DNA from: Cercis canadensis
Taxonomy: Eukaryota > Streptophyta > Magnoliopsida > Fabales > Fabaceae
Assembly: GCA_003255065.1 (NCBI GenBank)
Contig: QAOA01007268.1
Span: forward strand, 448,127-512,126
Reading direction: 5' to 3'
Length of the DNA stretch: 64,000 nucleotides
The notes beneath the pieces were generated by a model. That model was given only the letters and a program-made list of their open reading frames with translations, was not told the DNA's origin and searched no databases. A program made the translations under genes and the position numbers. Positions within the stretch are counted from its first letter, which is position 1; each line of letters begins with the position of its first letter. This document shows, in pieces, positions 1 to 11,454 of the stretch.

Positions 1-1380
1 ATAAAACAAAATTTATGCACTTCTTCATATAAACCATCAGCTAAAATAAGGTAAATAACTGGACAAAGATATTCCAGATAAGGTGCAATTTAGTGCTTTA
101 GATTCCTTTTCTACTTGAAAAAAGACACAAATAGTTCATCCATGTCTACTTACACTGAGACAAACGATCAGCCACTCCAAAAAGAGTAGAATAAATAACA
201 ATTTGGCCATATGTGCAACAGTGCAAGATTCATGTAGTCCATAACTTTGCAGAATTAAGCTAAAGCAAACCTTTGCTATCTTTTTTGAAATCATTCATAC
301 ATTTAAATCACCAATGTCCAACTTGAGCTGCAAAGTCTTTCAACCACTGTGATAACTGATTAGACTAAAACTAAGTGAGCAAAAGGTCGTAAAAAAAATA
401 AATAAATAAGTGATTAGTAAGTGTTTTATTCAATCATTTTACCAGAAAGTGAAGCTCTTCATGACAAAAGGGACAGTACCAAATTCAATTTAAACTTCCT
501 AACTTTCTAACTAGTGTCGTACTAATTACTGCAGCATTGTTCATAATTTAAGCTAGAACCCTATGATCAAACATATAATAGCTAGTAAAAACTATGAATT
601 GATCATCATTGTCATTTAATAATTATTCCAGACGGCATAGATTTCTCCAATGGGCTCAAAATTTATAAGTTCCCAGAAAAAATTCTCCACAAACAAAAAT
701 CATAATGCCATGGAGGATTGAAGATAAATACCATTTTTTCTTTATGAAATATTAGTCAGAAATGAATCTGAGGATCAGCTGCTCAATACCCGTGATTCCA
801 TCAGCAGAAACTACGACCCAATGTGGAAGACAACAATGTATTGCATCTATTCAACCAAAATCAAGCACATAAGAAAACCCAATTTCTCCACCCTAAAATC
901 CCAAATTAGCTTCGATAAATCGCTGCAATATGCAATGATTAATTGTTTGTCCTGATCAGTTCTCTGTCTCTAACTGAAGGAACTTCCTGTCAAACTGAAA
1001 TGTCGCTCTGTTTGGCAACAAAGAAAATGGGAAATGGAAATTTCTTGTGTGAATGGGAGTCACCCGGGAAAGTGTCGTTGCAGAAGAGGTTAAAATGGCG
1101 CGGCTTTAACGAGAAGATGATCGAACCTAACCGAACCCCTCCTCTGCAACTTTCTCCCCTTATTTTCTCGCTCTTTCCTTCACTTTCTCTCTCTTTCTCA
1201 CTCACTGTTTTTCTCTCTCTGCGTTTAACAATGGCGGGGTTTCAACGGGAACAACATGGAATTACCCCTCTCCTCTGCAACCATCTCCCCGTATTTTCTC
1301 GCTCTTTCCTTCACTCTCTCTCTCGTTTTCTCTCTCTCTCCTCTTCGTTGTTGTAGTTTGCTTTCCCCTATTAACGTGAA
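1..1380. other. Left-edge region, possible 5' end of a leftward gene
   Basis: No gene can be called with confidence. From about 1095 to 1350 the plus strand is strongly CT-rich and contains a diverged tandem duplication of period about 133-136 bp: the block around 1095-1195 recurs at 1231-1330. On the minus strand, from about 1000 down to 800, the sequence looks like a plant 5' leader or leader intron, but I find no long open frame before the window ends. It could be the promoter and leader of a gene lying mostly left of position 1. That is inference only. Confidence 0.25.
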
Positions 1381-3257
1381 CGCGTTAACATGTTGATACA
1401 TAGACCTCGACCTCCAAGTCCAACGTTAGCCCTTGTTTTTTGTTAAATTTGCGTTTATTGCCACTGAAGGTGCAGGTTTTGTAATTGCCACGTGATAATC
1501 ATGGGGAGTTTTGTAGTAAGTACGTGAATTACTTGTGCTTTTATGGAATTTCATTCAATACAAGGATTGGCAAGTTTGTATGGTGCGGTCGGCATTTTTT
1601 GTTTTTTTTAATCTGACATTTTTTTTTTTTTAAGTATAGAGATGTTTGTTTCTTTGGAACAAAATACTCTTGGATTCGTTAAGTGCTTAACGAAAAAATT
1701 AGAAACATTTCTCTCAGCGTTATTTAATTTTTTTGTTTAAGGTAATGAGAAGTTATTACATTTTAAGGTCAGAATACGTGATATGTCTCAACGAAAAGAC
1801 TATTAATAATAAGAAATTATTATGTTCATATTTAAACACAATAACTACATATAATAATAATAATATTTTTTTTATATATGATAACTATATAAATAAACAT
1901 AATAATCACTTATATTAGTCATCATTTCACAAGTACATCAAGCATCTACTTTTCTTTTTTGTCCTAAAGAAATTCACTAGGAAATAATTTTCCTTTTTTT
2001 TGTCTTAATTCTTATGTAGTAAGAAAATTGATTGATACCATGAAAAGGGAAAATAAATCAATTATGATTAGCATCCTAATTTGGTTGACACAAAGAAAGA
2101 AAGAAAAAAATTATAAAATAGCATCCTAATCATTAAATAATTGCTTTCTTAAAATGTTATCTTAGACTCTCTTTTTTTTTTTCTTTTGGTATATGAAAAT
2201 TTTAGAAATTAATTAAATTGTGTGTCATTAAACAATAAAAGTCCAAATTTTTTGCTACTAAACCAAGCGTCCATTGGCTATCTTAGATTTACAATAAGTA
2301 CACAGGTTGCTTATACTTATACGGCATTTCATATCCAATGCAAGGATTGGAAAGTTTGCATGGTGGGCATCCCTTTTTTTGTGTTTCCTTATGCAATAAG
2401 AAAGTTGATTGATACAATATTGTGAAGGAAAATTAAATTATGACTAGCATCCAAATCATTAATTAGTTGTTTTCAAAAAAAAAAAATCAAGATATAATTG
2501 AAATAAAACCTATGAATATTTATTGTTGTTATATACAACTTATATATATAGCTATAAAAAATTATAGGGATCAAATCTTAGTGAGCATGTTTTTTAGTCA
2601 TGTGATATCATTATAGGTAACATTAACAATTTAAATGTCTATATTTTTTTTTTTATAATAAAGTTTCTTAAATACAATAATATAAATATATACATTGTGA
2701 TTTAAATTCCTATTTTTGGCAAAAAATTATCTTGCAAAATTGTATTTGTTTTACATTCACAATGCATAGCCCCCAAAGTCAAATTTAAATGTAAATATTT
2801 TATTTTGAAAAGAAAAAGGTTATAAATTGGCAGCAGAAGTAGACCACTTTCGATTGCATATGGACACTATCATGAAATGGAAAGGGATAAAATTACTCTC
2901 AAACTTTTAGTTTTGAAATTGTTTATAATTTAGAATGAGTTAGGGATGGAAATGAAATATTTCTTGAATTTTGGAGACTTGTGGGGATTTTTCTAAAAGA
3001 AGCAAGTGTATAGAGATGATTTATGTCTAATTAATCACAATCACAAAATATGTTAGTAATATTTGTCTCGAGATGGAGTTAAGAAAATTTCTTTGGAGGA
3101 CAAAGCTTATATATTGCACCAAATGGTTTATAGATCATGTAGCCGAAATTGCACTTATATCTTATATAAAAAAAAAATATATATACACTTATGATTCTTA
3201 TGAATCATCAAATTCGAAAAACACTAACAAAAGGTTAAAAAAAAAAAAAAAGGAGGG
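1381..3257. other. AT-rich intergenic DNA
   Basis: Very AT-rich sequence with many homopolymer runs. Only short chance open frames are present. The stretch around 2330-2425 resembles 1545-1575 and 2020-2075 (shared phrases about a wasted 'caaggattgg' and 'agaaagttgattgatac'), so small diverged internal repeats exist. I see no gene, RNA or clear transposon ends. Confidence 0.5.
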
Positions 3258-3714
3258 GATTTAAATATACTACAGGTCTATATAATTTAGATATATTTGG
3301 AATTAGGTCCTTATAATTTTTTTTCTTTTTTTGAGATTTTTATAGTTTAATTTTTTTTTTAATTGGGTCTCTGTGGTTACTCCCAATTATAACTCCGTTA
3401 GTTTAGTGACCATATAACAAATTACTTGTCTATGTGATAATAAAATAAGTTGACGTGACACCAAAGTGACACAAAAATTGTCACCTCATTATGTTTCCTC
3501 TTGAAGTTTGAAATTGGTAAAGATAATAAGGTGGCAACTTTTGCGCTACGTCAATTTCTTTTATTTTCACATAAACAAGTCATTTATTATGTGAGCACTA
3601 ATGAAATAGACCTAACTAAAAAAAAAATTATAATGACTCTAAAAGAGAAAAAAAAATTATAAAAATATAATTAAAAATTCATCTAAATTATAAGACTTGC
3701 AGTATATTTAAATC
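3258..3714. mobile_element. Palindromic MITE-like element, family A copy 1
   Basis: The two ends are inverted copies: the left end reads GATTTAAATATACTACAGG and the complement of the right end reads GATTTAAATATACTGCAAG. The inverted similarity continues inward through poly-T blocks and a 'gacgtgacacc' / 'gctacgtcaat' core. There is no coding capacity. Copy 2 at 5948-6487 shares the same layout and core, so this is a repeated family. It looks like a non-autonomous DNA element with long inverted repeats. The superfamily is not resolved because no clean target duplication is visible. Confidence 0.6.
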
Positions 3715-4629
3715 AAAATAAAAAACTTAAGTCAATTAATTTTTCAATAATCTATTGATAAAGTAGAAATTATAAACATAATGACCTGGACGTTATTGCC
3801 GTTATTTTCCCGTAAAAATTGTGGCAGTTGGGGAAATGAGGTTATCAATTCCTTCCTCTCACTTGGGAGAAAACCCTGTCATTGGCGAAACAGATTTGCG
3901 GGCCCCACCATTCACTTTTGTAGTTAGAATCACTTTCTAAGATACGGGGTGGGCTCAACATAGAAGGACTCGCCAACTCGGCACCGTTCTTTCATTCGGG
4001 TCTCACCCTAATTTTGCCACAGAACATTGTCGTGTTGTGATGACGTGCCAAAGCAGGAATTAACGGTCACCAATTGCTGCTTTAACCAAAGCATTGTAGT
4101 CCGTTAGATTAGAATAAAAAAAATGGCATAGGGCTGATGGTTGACCTTCCTTCTGAACATTGACAACCGTTGATTTAGCGCTAGTGGTTGATAATGATGA
4201 CGCCCAGTTTTTATCTTATTTTGTTGAGTTTTTATTAGGGAGGTTTTTCTGATACTCGTGTGTATACGAATACGATGTCTCTGAGTCTATTGTCTAATTT
4301 TTGTGTGTTATATTTGATATAGTCAAAGTTTACTATAAAGTCCAATCAGAAATGCTTTATGGCTAAAACCATAAAACCACATCTCTTAGTTGTATCTTGT
4401 GTGTTAAATAGTGTGTAAGTAGGTTGGAACTCTCCTACAATCAATAATCTCGCTTGCTATATGCAAAGGGAGATTCTATGACGCTCATGAGCTAGTTGAG
4501 TAGCATTTTTAAGGGTCAATTGTGCTTTGAGATAATTCTCAAAATAAACTTTTATTTGCCCTTTTGTAGATTTCTATGCATGCTACTAGCACTATACTTA
4601 ATAATATTAGAGTAACATGTCTTACTAAT
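3715..4629. other. Intergenic DNA with a possible SINE tail
   Basis: No gene is recognised. The stretch around 3780-4200 is less AT-rich and contains promoter-like sequence, but no frame is supported. About 4470-4625 shares short blocks with the 3' part of the SINE-like sequence at 14.84-15.0 kb ('gagctagttgagtagc' and 'attagagt(a/g)acat'), suggesting a fragment of the same repeat. Confidence 0.3.
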
Positions 4630-4636
4630 ATATATA

Positions 4637-5186
4637 TGCTTAATTGCAATTTTGGTCCTCCTATTTTAATCACTTGAAAGTTTTGGTTCCTTTCTTTAAA
4701 AATGAACTATTGAGTCCCTCTATATTCATAAAATGTACAAGTTTAGTCCATTTATCTTTAAATCAAAATTCTTAAGTTTATTTCAAGGTATAAAGTTCTC
4801 TGATTCATAATCCTACCGTTCAGATTGAAGGGCTATATCTTGTGAACCTCCTCACTAAATTTGAGCTCGATCTAACGGTGAAACTCAGCACAAAATACCA
4901 AAACCATAAATTTTCATCTAACTAAAAATTTAGGCTTATTCACCGTTAGATCGAGCTGAAATTTAATGGGAAGATTCACAAGACGTAGCTCTTCAATCTG
5001 AACGGTGGGATTATGAATCAGAGAACTTTACACCTTGAAATAAACCTAAGAATTTTGACTTAAAGATAAATGGACTAAACTTGTACATTTTATGAATATA
5101 GAGGGACTCAATAATTCATTTTTAAAGAGGGAGGACCAAAACGTTCAAGTGGTTAAAATATGGGGACCAAAATTGCAATTAAGCCA
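4637..5186. mobile_element. Near-perfect palindromic element (MITE-like)
   Basis: About 550 bp forming one long inverted repeat. The left arm starts GCTTAATTGCAATTTTGGTCC, and the right arm ends with its near-exact complement at about 5162-5184. The arms stay paired almost to the centre near 4900, including the 'ccgttcagattgaag' and 'ctaacggtgaa' blocks. It has no coding capacity. Both flanks are TA dinucleotide tracts, consistent with insertion into a TA microsatellite, although this also hides any target duplication. Transcription would give a long hairpin. Confidence 0.7.
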
Positions 5187-5212
5187 TATATATATATATA
5201 TATATATAATGA
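5187..5212. repeat. (TA)n microsatellite
   Basis: An uninterrupted TA tract directly abuts the palindromic element on its left. Confidence 0.8.
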
Positions 5213-5492
5213 CAAAATACACCTAAAAAGGTTTTTTTTTTTTTAAAAAGAATTCAATGATTTTTGGATATGCATTGAATCTGGGATAAGCCGATAAATA
5301 TCAGGCACGTGAAACTCCCCATTGATATTTGCTTATGTGATTGTTCATGAACAAACTAATCCATACATCTTATTATTAGGGTAAATACTAAATAGCAACC
5401 CTTCTCAAAATAACTTAGAAGGATAACAAAGGAATACAAAGGTCTTGGATTTCCACCTTTATTTCTCTTTGACATAAGTAACCAAAACTGGT

Positions 5493-5824
5493 TTACAAGG
5501 ACACACAGTAGTGAAGAAGATTGGTATCAAACTTCACATGAGATAGAAGATCCACACAGTCATCCATAACATGAATGAAACAATCTTCAAATTCATAAGG
5601 AATTTTACGTACTTTCCTGAAACTCAAAGCAGTAACCATTTCACATTACATTTTTACTGCATAATGGGTCGTCTCCCCGGAAAACCATGGGGAAAGTAGT
5701 AAGAAAAAAATTTATAGTGATCACGAGGAGAGATAGGAACAGGAACAGTTCCTTGTGTAAATATTGGCAAGAAAGCCAAACATAATAAGATTGTGATCAC
5801 CTCAAGGCTCCTAATTTTACCCAT
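5493..5824 (-). pseudogene. Small secreted-protein gene relic, left copy
   Basis: Read leftward from the ATG at 5824, the first 23 or so residues form a signal peptide (MGKIRSLEV, then a leucine-rich core ending FTQG). They are followed by a proline/histidine-rich stretch (PISPRDHYKF) and GFPGRRPIMQ, where a TAA stop occurs at 5654-5656. Homology to the right copy continues past that stop, with a small length change near 5630, to a shared end reading YCVSL at about 5493. The full ancestral product was therefore probably about 110 residues, secreted and cysteine-containing (an EDC..HVMD.CVD block). I do not recognise the family. The alternative is that the 56-residue product ending at MQ is real. 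Its mate lies inverted at 8.2-8.5 kb. Confidence 0.5.
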
Positions 5825-5947
5825 GGTTTTAATTTCTTCTTTGTGGATTTGGATAGAAAAACTAATTAGTTTTGAGTTGGGAAGAGTTGGAACATTCATG
5901 GTTATATACATATTTAAAATAAAATGACATTATGAAAAAAAAAATAG

Positions 5948-6487
5948 GTTTAAATGTATTGCAAATCTTTATAGTTTGGACGAATTTTGAATCAGATCTT
6001 TATAGTTTTTTTTTTCTCTCTTTTGGGGTCCTTATAGTTTAAATTTTTTTTAATTAGGTCTCTGTCATCACTCTGAGTTATAACTCTGTCAATTTAGTGC
6101 TGACATAGCAAACGGCTTCTTTATGTGGCAATAGATGAATCTTACGTGACACCAAAGTGGCACAAAAATTGTCATTCATCAAATGCATATGCAAGACATG
6201 TGACTCAGGTTTTCCCAAATTTATGGAAATTAGGGTGAGGAGCAACAGATAGAACCAAATTTTTTTGTCATTTTGGTGCCACGTCAGTTTCTTTTATTTC
6301 TATATAGATAAGCCGTTTGACATGTGAGCACTAAATTGATGAAGTTATAACTGAGGGTGATGACAATGACCCAATTTAAAAAAAAAAAAAATCAAACTAT
6401 AAGGATCCCAAAAGAGGAAAAAAAAAAAACTATAAAGATCTGATTCAAAATTTGTCTAAATTATAAGAACCTGCAATACATTTAAAG
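5948..6487. mobile_element. Palindromic MITE-like element, family A copy 2
   Basis: Same organisation as the element at 3258-3714: ends GTTTAAATGTATTGCAAAT and, on the complement, CTTTAAATGTATTGCAGGT. Internal blocks resembling 'atctttatag', 'ataactctgtcaatttagtgc' and 'acgtgacaccaaagtgg' have inverted partners on the right side. Non-coding. It lies in the loop between the two arms of the inverted secreted-protein gene pair. Confidence 0.65.
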
Positions 6488-7082
6488 CAAAAAATAAAAC
6501 AAAAATGATTATGTCTATTTTCTAGTGTCAACCTTACTTGAGATTATGCCATCAAATTTAGAGTAAATTATACAGACTTTTGTTAAACTTTGATAAAATT
6601 ACAAGAATACGTGTTTTGAAAATTCCAAAAAACCTCCCTTTTAAGTATAATTTTAAGTGAACATTTATGCTATAATAAAAAGTAATAGAAATAAGAAACT
6701 ATTGTTTCTACTAAACTGTAAAGTAAGGGAATGTCTTTGCTAAAAAAAATAAAGTAAGGAATGTTTATATCATTTTTTAAACAAAAAATATAAATGTGTA
6801 ATTTCAATGTAACTTACTCTAAAAGCTATAGCTATTATTCAATTTTTTTTAAATGCTATAGCTATTAAATAATCATATAAACTTCACTGTTAGATTACAT
6901 CATGGGTCATTTATTCCATCCATGTAAGAAAGATCTTTCCAAAAGACCAAAAGAGTCACTCTCAACCATTAACTATCTCTGGAAAAAGATTTGAAGATAA
7001 CCAAATCTGGCTTTAAACAAATCATTCCTCATGTAAATTAAACTTTCCATCCTGCCGTCCACAGCTGCATAAACTTTTCATT

Positions 7083-7635
7083 GGCAAATTCACCTCAATA
7101 ATATATTTTTGCAAACTATTTACATAAATGAGGCATTTTTCAAACTATTTACCTAAAATGGATAATTTTGAATATTTTGTTAATTTTTAAACGAAAGTGA
7201 AACACGTTTTACTTGTGTAAAGCGTGTATAAATTGAATACGCTTTAAAGAATTTGAACCAATTGCGTGTCCACTATTTAGGAAGGGAGACTTGAAAAAGC
7301 GTGAAAGTGAACACGTTTTAGAACTCTAAGGTCTCCTAAAACGTGTCCAAATAGAACACGCTTTAGAGTGTAAAGCATGACGTTTTACCTCTAAAGCGTG
7401 TTCAGTTTCACGTTTTTCTAGGTATTTTTTAGTGAATAGTGGACACACGATTGGTTCAAATGCTGTATAGCGTATTCAGTTTATACATGTTTTACACAAA
7501 TAAAACGTGTTTCATTTTTATTTGAAAATTAATAAAATATTCAAAACTACCTATTTTAGGTAAATAATTTAGAAAGTGCATGCCCCATTTATGAAAATAG
7601 TTTGCAAAAGTGTATTATTGAGGTCAATTAGCCCT
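7083..7635. mobile_element. Palindromic element with 'acgtttta' repeats (MITE-like)
   Basis: About 550 bp with inverted ends: the left reads CACCTCAATAATATATTTTTG and the complement of the right reads GACCTCAATAATACACTTTTG. Arms pair through 'gcaaactatttac', 'attaataaaatattcaaaactacc' and repeated variants of 'aaaacgtgttca'. Non-coding. A partial second copy of the right arm follows at 7816-8095, but it is tied to the N at 7815 and is probably an assembly duplicate. Confidence 0.65.
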
Positions 7636-8230
7636 TTTCATTGCTATAAACAACTTTTAATTAAAAAAAATAGATTTTTTTTTTCAAAATGTCATTTTCT
7701 TTGAAGTATGAATGTAACCAGGAATATTACTCTTCCCAACTCAAAACTAATTAGTTTTTCTATCCAAATCTAACAACACATAACTTGAGGTGATGATCAC
7801 AATCTTATGCTAGGNGTAAAACGTGACGCTTTACCTCTAAAGCATGTTCAGTTTCATGCTTTTCTAAGTATTTTTTAGTGAATAGTAGACACACGATTGG
7901 TTCAAATGTTGTATAGTGTATTCAGTTTATACACGTTTTACACAAATAAAACATGTTTCACTTTTATTTGAAAATTAATAAAATATTCAAAACTACCAAT
8001 TTTAGGTAAATAATTTAGAAAGTGCATGCCCCATTTATGAAAATAGTTTGCAAAAGTGTATTATTGAGGTCAATTGGCCCTTTTCATTGCTATAAACAAC
8101 TTTTAATTGGCCCTTTGAAGTATGAATGTAACCAGGAATATTACTCTTCCCAACTCAAAACTAATTAGTTTTTCTATCCAAATCTAACAACACATAACTT
8201 GAGGTGATGATCACAATCTTATGCTAGGCT
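7372..8230. repeat. Duplicated block around N at 7815
   Basis: Sequence from about 7372-7814 recurs, with point differences and a short length difference, at 7816-8230. Both copies run to the same 'atgctagg' phrase. The single N lies exactly at the junction. This fits an uncollapsed overlap of two contigs or haplotypes better than a biological tandem duplication. Confidence 0.7.
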
Positions 8231-8507
8231 TTCTTGCCAATAATCTTTACACAAGGAACTGTCCCTCTTCATGATCACTGTCAATTTCTTTCTTACTACC
8301 TTCTCCATGGGTTTCCAGGGAAGACAACCCATTATGCAATACAAATGTACTGTCAAATGGTTACTGCGGGCTTTTCATTTCAGGAAAGTACGAAAGTTTC
8401 CTTATGAATATGAGGATTGTTTCATTCATGTTATGGATGCCTGTGTGGATCATCTATCTCATGTGAAGTTTGCTATCAATCCTCTTCAGTACTGTGTGTC
8501 CTTGTAA
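8195..8507 (+). pseudogene. Small secreted-protein gene relic, right copy (inverted)
   Basis: Inverted partner of the gene at 5493-5824. Here the 3' half is open: from MITVNFFLTTF at 8271 through GFQGRQPIMQYKCTVKW and an EDCFIHVMDACVDHLSH block to YCVSL and a TAA ending at 8507. The 5' half that would encode the signal peptide is recognisable ('gaggtgatgatcacaatcttatg') but lacks the ATG and is out of frame. The two copies are damaged in different halves. Three or four conserved cysteines in the C-terminal third suggest a secreted cysteine-containing peptide. The family is not recognised. Homology between the arms extends well beyond the gene, to about 8775. Confidence 0.5.
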
Positions 8508-8989
8508 ACCAGTTTTGGTTAATTAAGTCAAAGAGAAATAAAGCTGGAAATCCAATACCTTTGTATTCCTTTGTTACCCTTCTAGGTTATTTTGAGAAGG
8601 GCTTTACCCTAATGATAAGATGTATGGATTAATTTGTTCATGAACAATCACATATGCAAATATCAATGGGGAGTTTTACATGCTATATAAGGATCGGCTT
8701 ATCCCAGATTCAATGCATATCCAAATCATTGATTATTATTTTTTAAAACTATTTTAGGTGTATTTTGTCATTATCAAATAGTTTTTCTTTTGAGTTTATT
8801 ATTTCAAAATGGAATAGAAATAGTCTCATAGCACGAAATGGTATTTTCATAATTCTGCACAATGTAAAAGGCACTTGGTTGGAAAGCGTGTGTCTTTCAA
8901 ACTTTTTGGTCTCTTTCTTATAGGTTCTTGAACTTGAGGGGAATTAGCTCTCTTTATTTCTATAGGTGTAAATATGGGCTTCTGCCTAT

Positions 8990-9081
8990 GTTACATGGGT
9001 ACGAGTACGTGTTTCGTATCTGGTACGGGTATGAAATGCAGATACGGTGATTTTTTAAAAAATAGGATATGGGTACGCTAC

Positions 9082-9114
<33 letters not shown>

Positions 9115-9530
9115 GAACAATGTTAAAATTCTCAAGCATTAAAAAATATTAACAACTAACTAGTATTAAGTATTAACCCCAAATACAGATTATCAATCAA
9201 AATTCCAGCAATATAGACAAGTTAATTAAAAAGAATTAGGCACAGCATGAAACGGTGTCGTTTTCCAACTACCTACACATGCCACAGCTTCACAAAACAG
9301 CGTCGTTCCACTTAGTCAAATGACCATCCCCCTGAACGACGTCATCCCAAAATGACTGGCTCTCCTCAAGACGTTTCACTAGTGTTTTTTTTTTTTACAA
9401 AACCTAGCATTTCGAAACGAAATTTTTTTTTTTTAAAAAAATGAATGTTTTACATTTCCTTCGTATGGTATGCGTTTCGCCCCGTCCCCAAAATGGGTAC
9501 GTGCTGATTTTTCACATTTTGGTGCTTCTA
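8990..9530 (+). mobile_element. Non-autonomous DNA element, 'GGGTACG' family copy 1
   Basis: Begins near TTACATGGGTACGAGTACG and ends near TTTTGGTGCTTCTA. It shares start, end and internal phrases ('aaaattctcaagcattaaaaatatta', 'agtattaa', 'atcaatcaaaattc', a TA microsatellite) with the inverted copy at 25818-26440. GGCTTCTGCCTATG just left of the start resembles GGCTTCTGCATATG just right of the end, a possible 14-bp target duplication. Non-coding. The terminal motif TAGCAY..GG is hAT-like, but assignment is uncertain. Confidence 0.5.
9082..9113. repeat. (TA)n microsatellite
   Basis: TA tract inside the GGGTACG-family element. A TA tract occupies the equivalent position in the second copy. 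Confidence 0.85.
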
Positions 9531-9534
9531 AGGC

Positions 9535-10586
9535 TTCTGCATATGATACTTAGAATTTATAAATATGATTAAGGATGGACCCCACGATATCCATCCATGC
9601 CCGCAAAGATTCCCCAAAGAAAGCTACCACAACTAATCTTGATGAGTAGCCATAACTAACAACTAGTGCTAGTGCTACTTTAAGAGAGTCGCTTAAGCTA
9701 TAGAGGCTCGTGAGATTGTCTCCACTAAGAGTTCCCTAAATAACAACTTGCTTAGGCACTAGAATGCCACCAAAGCATCCTCCAAGCAAGCAAGGCTGAT
9801 GCCTCACTCCTCCATTTACAAGTATTCACCCTATAGAGGAAACTATATCACTTGGGGTCAAGGCTAGGACACCCCTTGACTGATGCCTCGAGGTCACAGA
9901 CCTCATCCTCGAAGCTACGGACTTCACACATTTTGACGCTACAAACTTCACATAGAAGCCGTTGACTTCACACGCTCAAGGAACTAAGTTATGGTGAATG
10001 GATTGGTGGGCTTTGGACCAAAGGTCAGCTGCACTAAAGGAGGCTTCAAGTACCTCCAAGAGCCTCTTAGGTAAGTTGGTAAGAAAGCTCGATGCCTTTC
10101 CTAGAGATAGAATCTATGGCAGTAATATCCTTATAAATGCTAATGATACCATGTCCCCAAATGCAGCCTCCGCACGCTCTGCCTGCGCAGCTGCAGCCTC
10201 GCTCAATGATCAAACACCCGTTACCACCTGCTCAGTCTTCAATGCCCATCAAAGGCCTTAATCAGCATTCCAAAACAGCCCAACGGCTCTTTCATCTATT
10301 TTCACTATAAAAACCACTTTTACCCATTCCCAAGAAGACATTGAAAAACACATGCTAAGAACCCAATACCCAGATCACATATCCATCCTTCATTCAACTT
10401 CATTATCATCTTCTTCCTAAAACCCTCAATCGTTGCTAAACCTCCATTAAAACACCTTCAAACGCCAGCTAAATCTTTCAGCCTAGAACCATCTTTAGCT
10501 GTACACTGCCATCGACTTCTGTTGCAGTCTTGCAGATCCACCTCAGTCATGCTGACGCAAGGGACCCTTAACTCTCTTTTACCTTG
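9535..10586 (+). other. Unclassified repeat-like region, possible LTR relic
   Basis: Base composition changes sharply here: much more GC-rich than its flanks, with cytosine-rich non-coding text such as 'caaggctgatgcctcactcc'. Near 10305 there is a TATA-like 'ctataaaaacc' followed by a C-rich leader, an arrangement seen in plant LTR promoters. No protein homology is visible in the open frame at 9998-10261. It may be the fossil of an LTR or another retroelement end, later split by the hAT element at 10595. Low certainty. Confidence 0.3.
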
Positions 10587-10594
10587 ACTTTGAG

Positions 10595-11165
10595 TAGAGG
10601 TGGCATTCGGGCTGGCCCAACCCGGTCTAACCGGACCATAGAGAATATTCAAGCTGGGCCAGCTTAAATAAATTAGGGCTGGCATATGGCTAGCCCAATC
10701 CAGCCTTATGACGGGCCAGCAGGCCAACTCGGTTCTAATGTGAAATTTATTTTTAATTTTTTTTTGTTAAAATAAAAGTATATATGTATGTTAAATGAAT
10801 GTAAGCCTACCAATAATATAACTATTTAACAAATATAGGCCTCAATTTATACAATACAAAATGATAAAAGCACCAATTTTTTTAATTTCTTATCGAACAC
10901 TTAATCTTTTTGTTTTCAATTTTTAGTGACTCCATTAAATTAAAGAGTATGATTCAATCGCAACAAACTAAAATAGTAAGCAAATGAAAGAATTTCTATA
11001 GATGAATGTTCACAAAAAACAAACCAAAATTTTAAAAAAGAAATTAAAAACAAAAATAATTGGGCCAAAATCAGCCCTGATTTTTTGGCACTATATTTTT
11101 TCTGCCCAACCCTAACTTCGAGTTGAATGGGCTGGCCCGTCGGCCGGGCCATTTTGCCACCTCTA
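10595..11165. mobile_element. hAT-type non-autonomous element with 8-bp target duplication
   Basis: Terminal inverted repeats TAGAGGTGGCATTCGGG (left) and TAGAGGTGGCAAAATGG (complement of the right end) are followed inward by GGCTGGCCC-type sequence on both sides. The element is bounded by a perfect 8-bp duplication ACTTTGAG at 10587-10594 and 11166-11173. 571 bp, no transposase. Eight-base target duplications and short TIRs of this form are characteristic of the hAT superfamily. Confidence 0.88.
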
Positions 11166-11173
11166 ACTTTGAG

Positions 11174-11454
11174 TTTGAGCTTTCTAAGCTATTTATCAAC
11201 TTGCCTAATGTGCCTTGGTGTTCAATCATCTAAGTTTCCAGTAAAGCTATATTTAGCATTATCTCCTAAGAGATTTTACAAAACCCGACAAAACAATAGG
11301 TTATTGATTTTATTTATTGTTATAGTTATAATTGTAGTTTTATAATTAAGTTTAAGGCATTTCTTGAGAAGGGGAAGGAAGGGAGGAAGATGCCACATCA
11401 ATTGGGACAAGAATTTTGATCATAATTACAACCAACAAATTTATTATATCTAAC
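11174..11454. other. Intergenic DNA
   Basis: Continuation of the host sequence into which the hAT element inserted, then AT-rich DNA. No gene or RNA seen. Confidence 0.4.

Noticed and set aside
943-1356. 137-residue plus-strand open frame
   Set aside because: Its length comes from CT-repeat low complexity and an internal tandem duplication; no domain or plausible protein composition.
7811-8632. Tandem array of CRISPR-like direct repeats
   Set aside because: Repeated 'acgtttta' motifs belong to a palindromic element duplicated at an N; spacing is irregular, and this is a plant genome.
9998-10261. 87-residue plus-strand open frame
   Set aside because: Lies in a GC-richer repeat-like block, where long frames arise by chance; no recognised domain.
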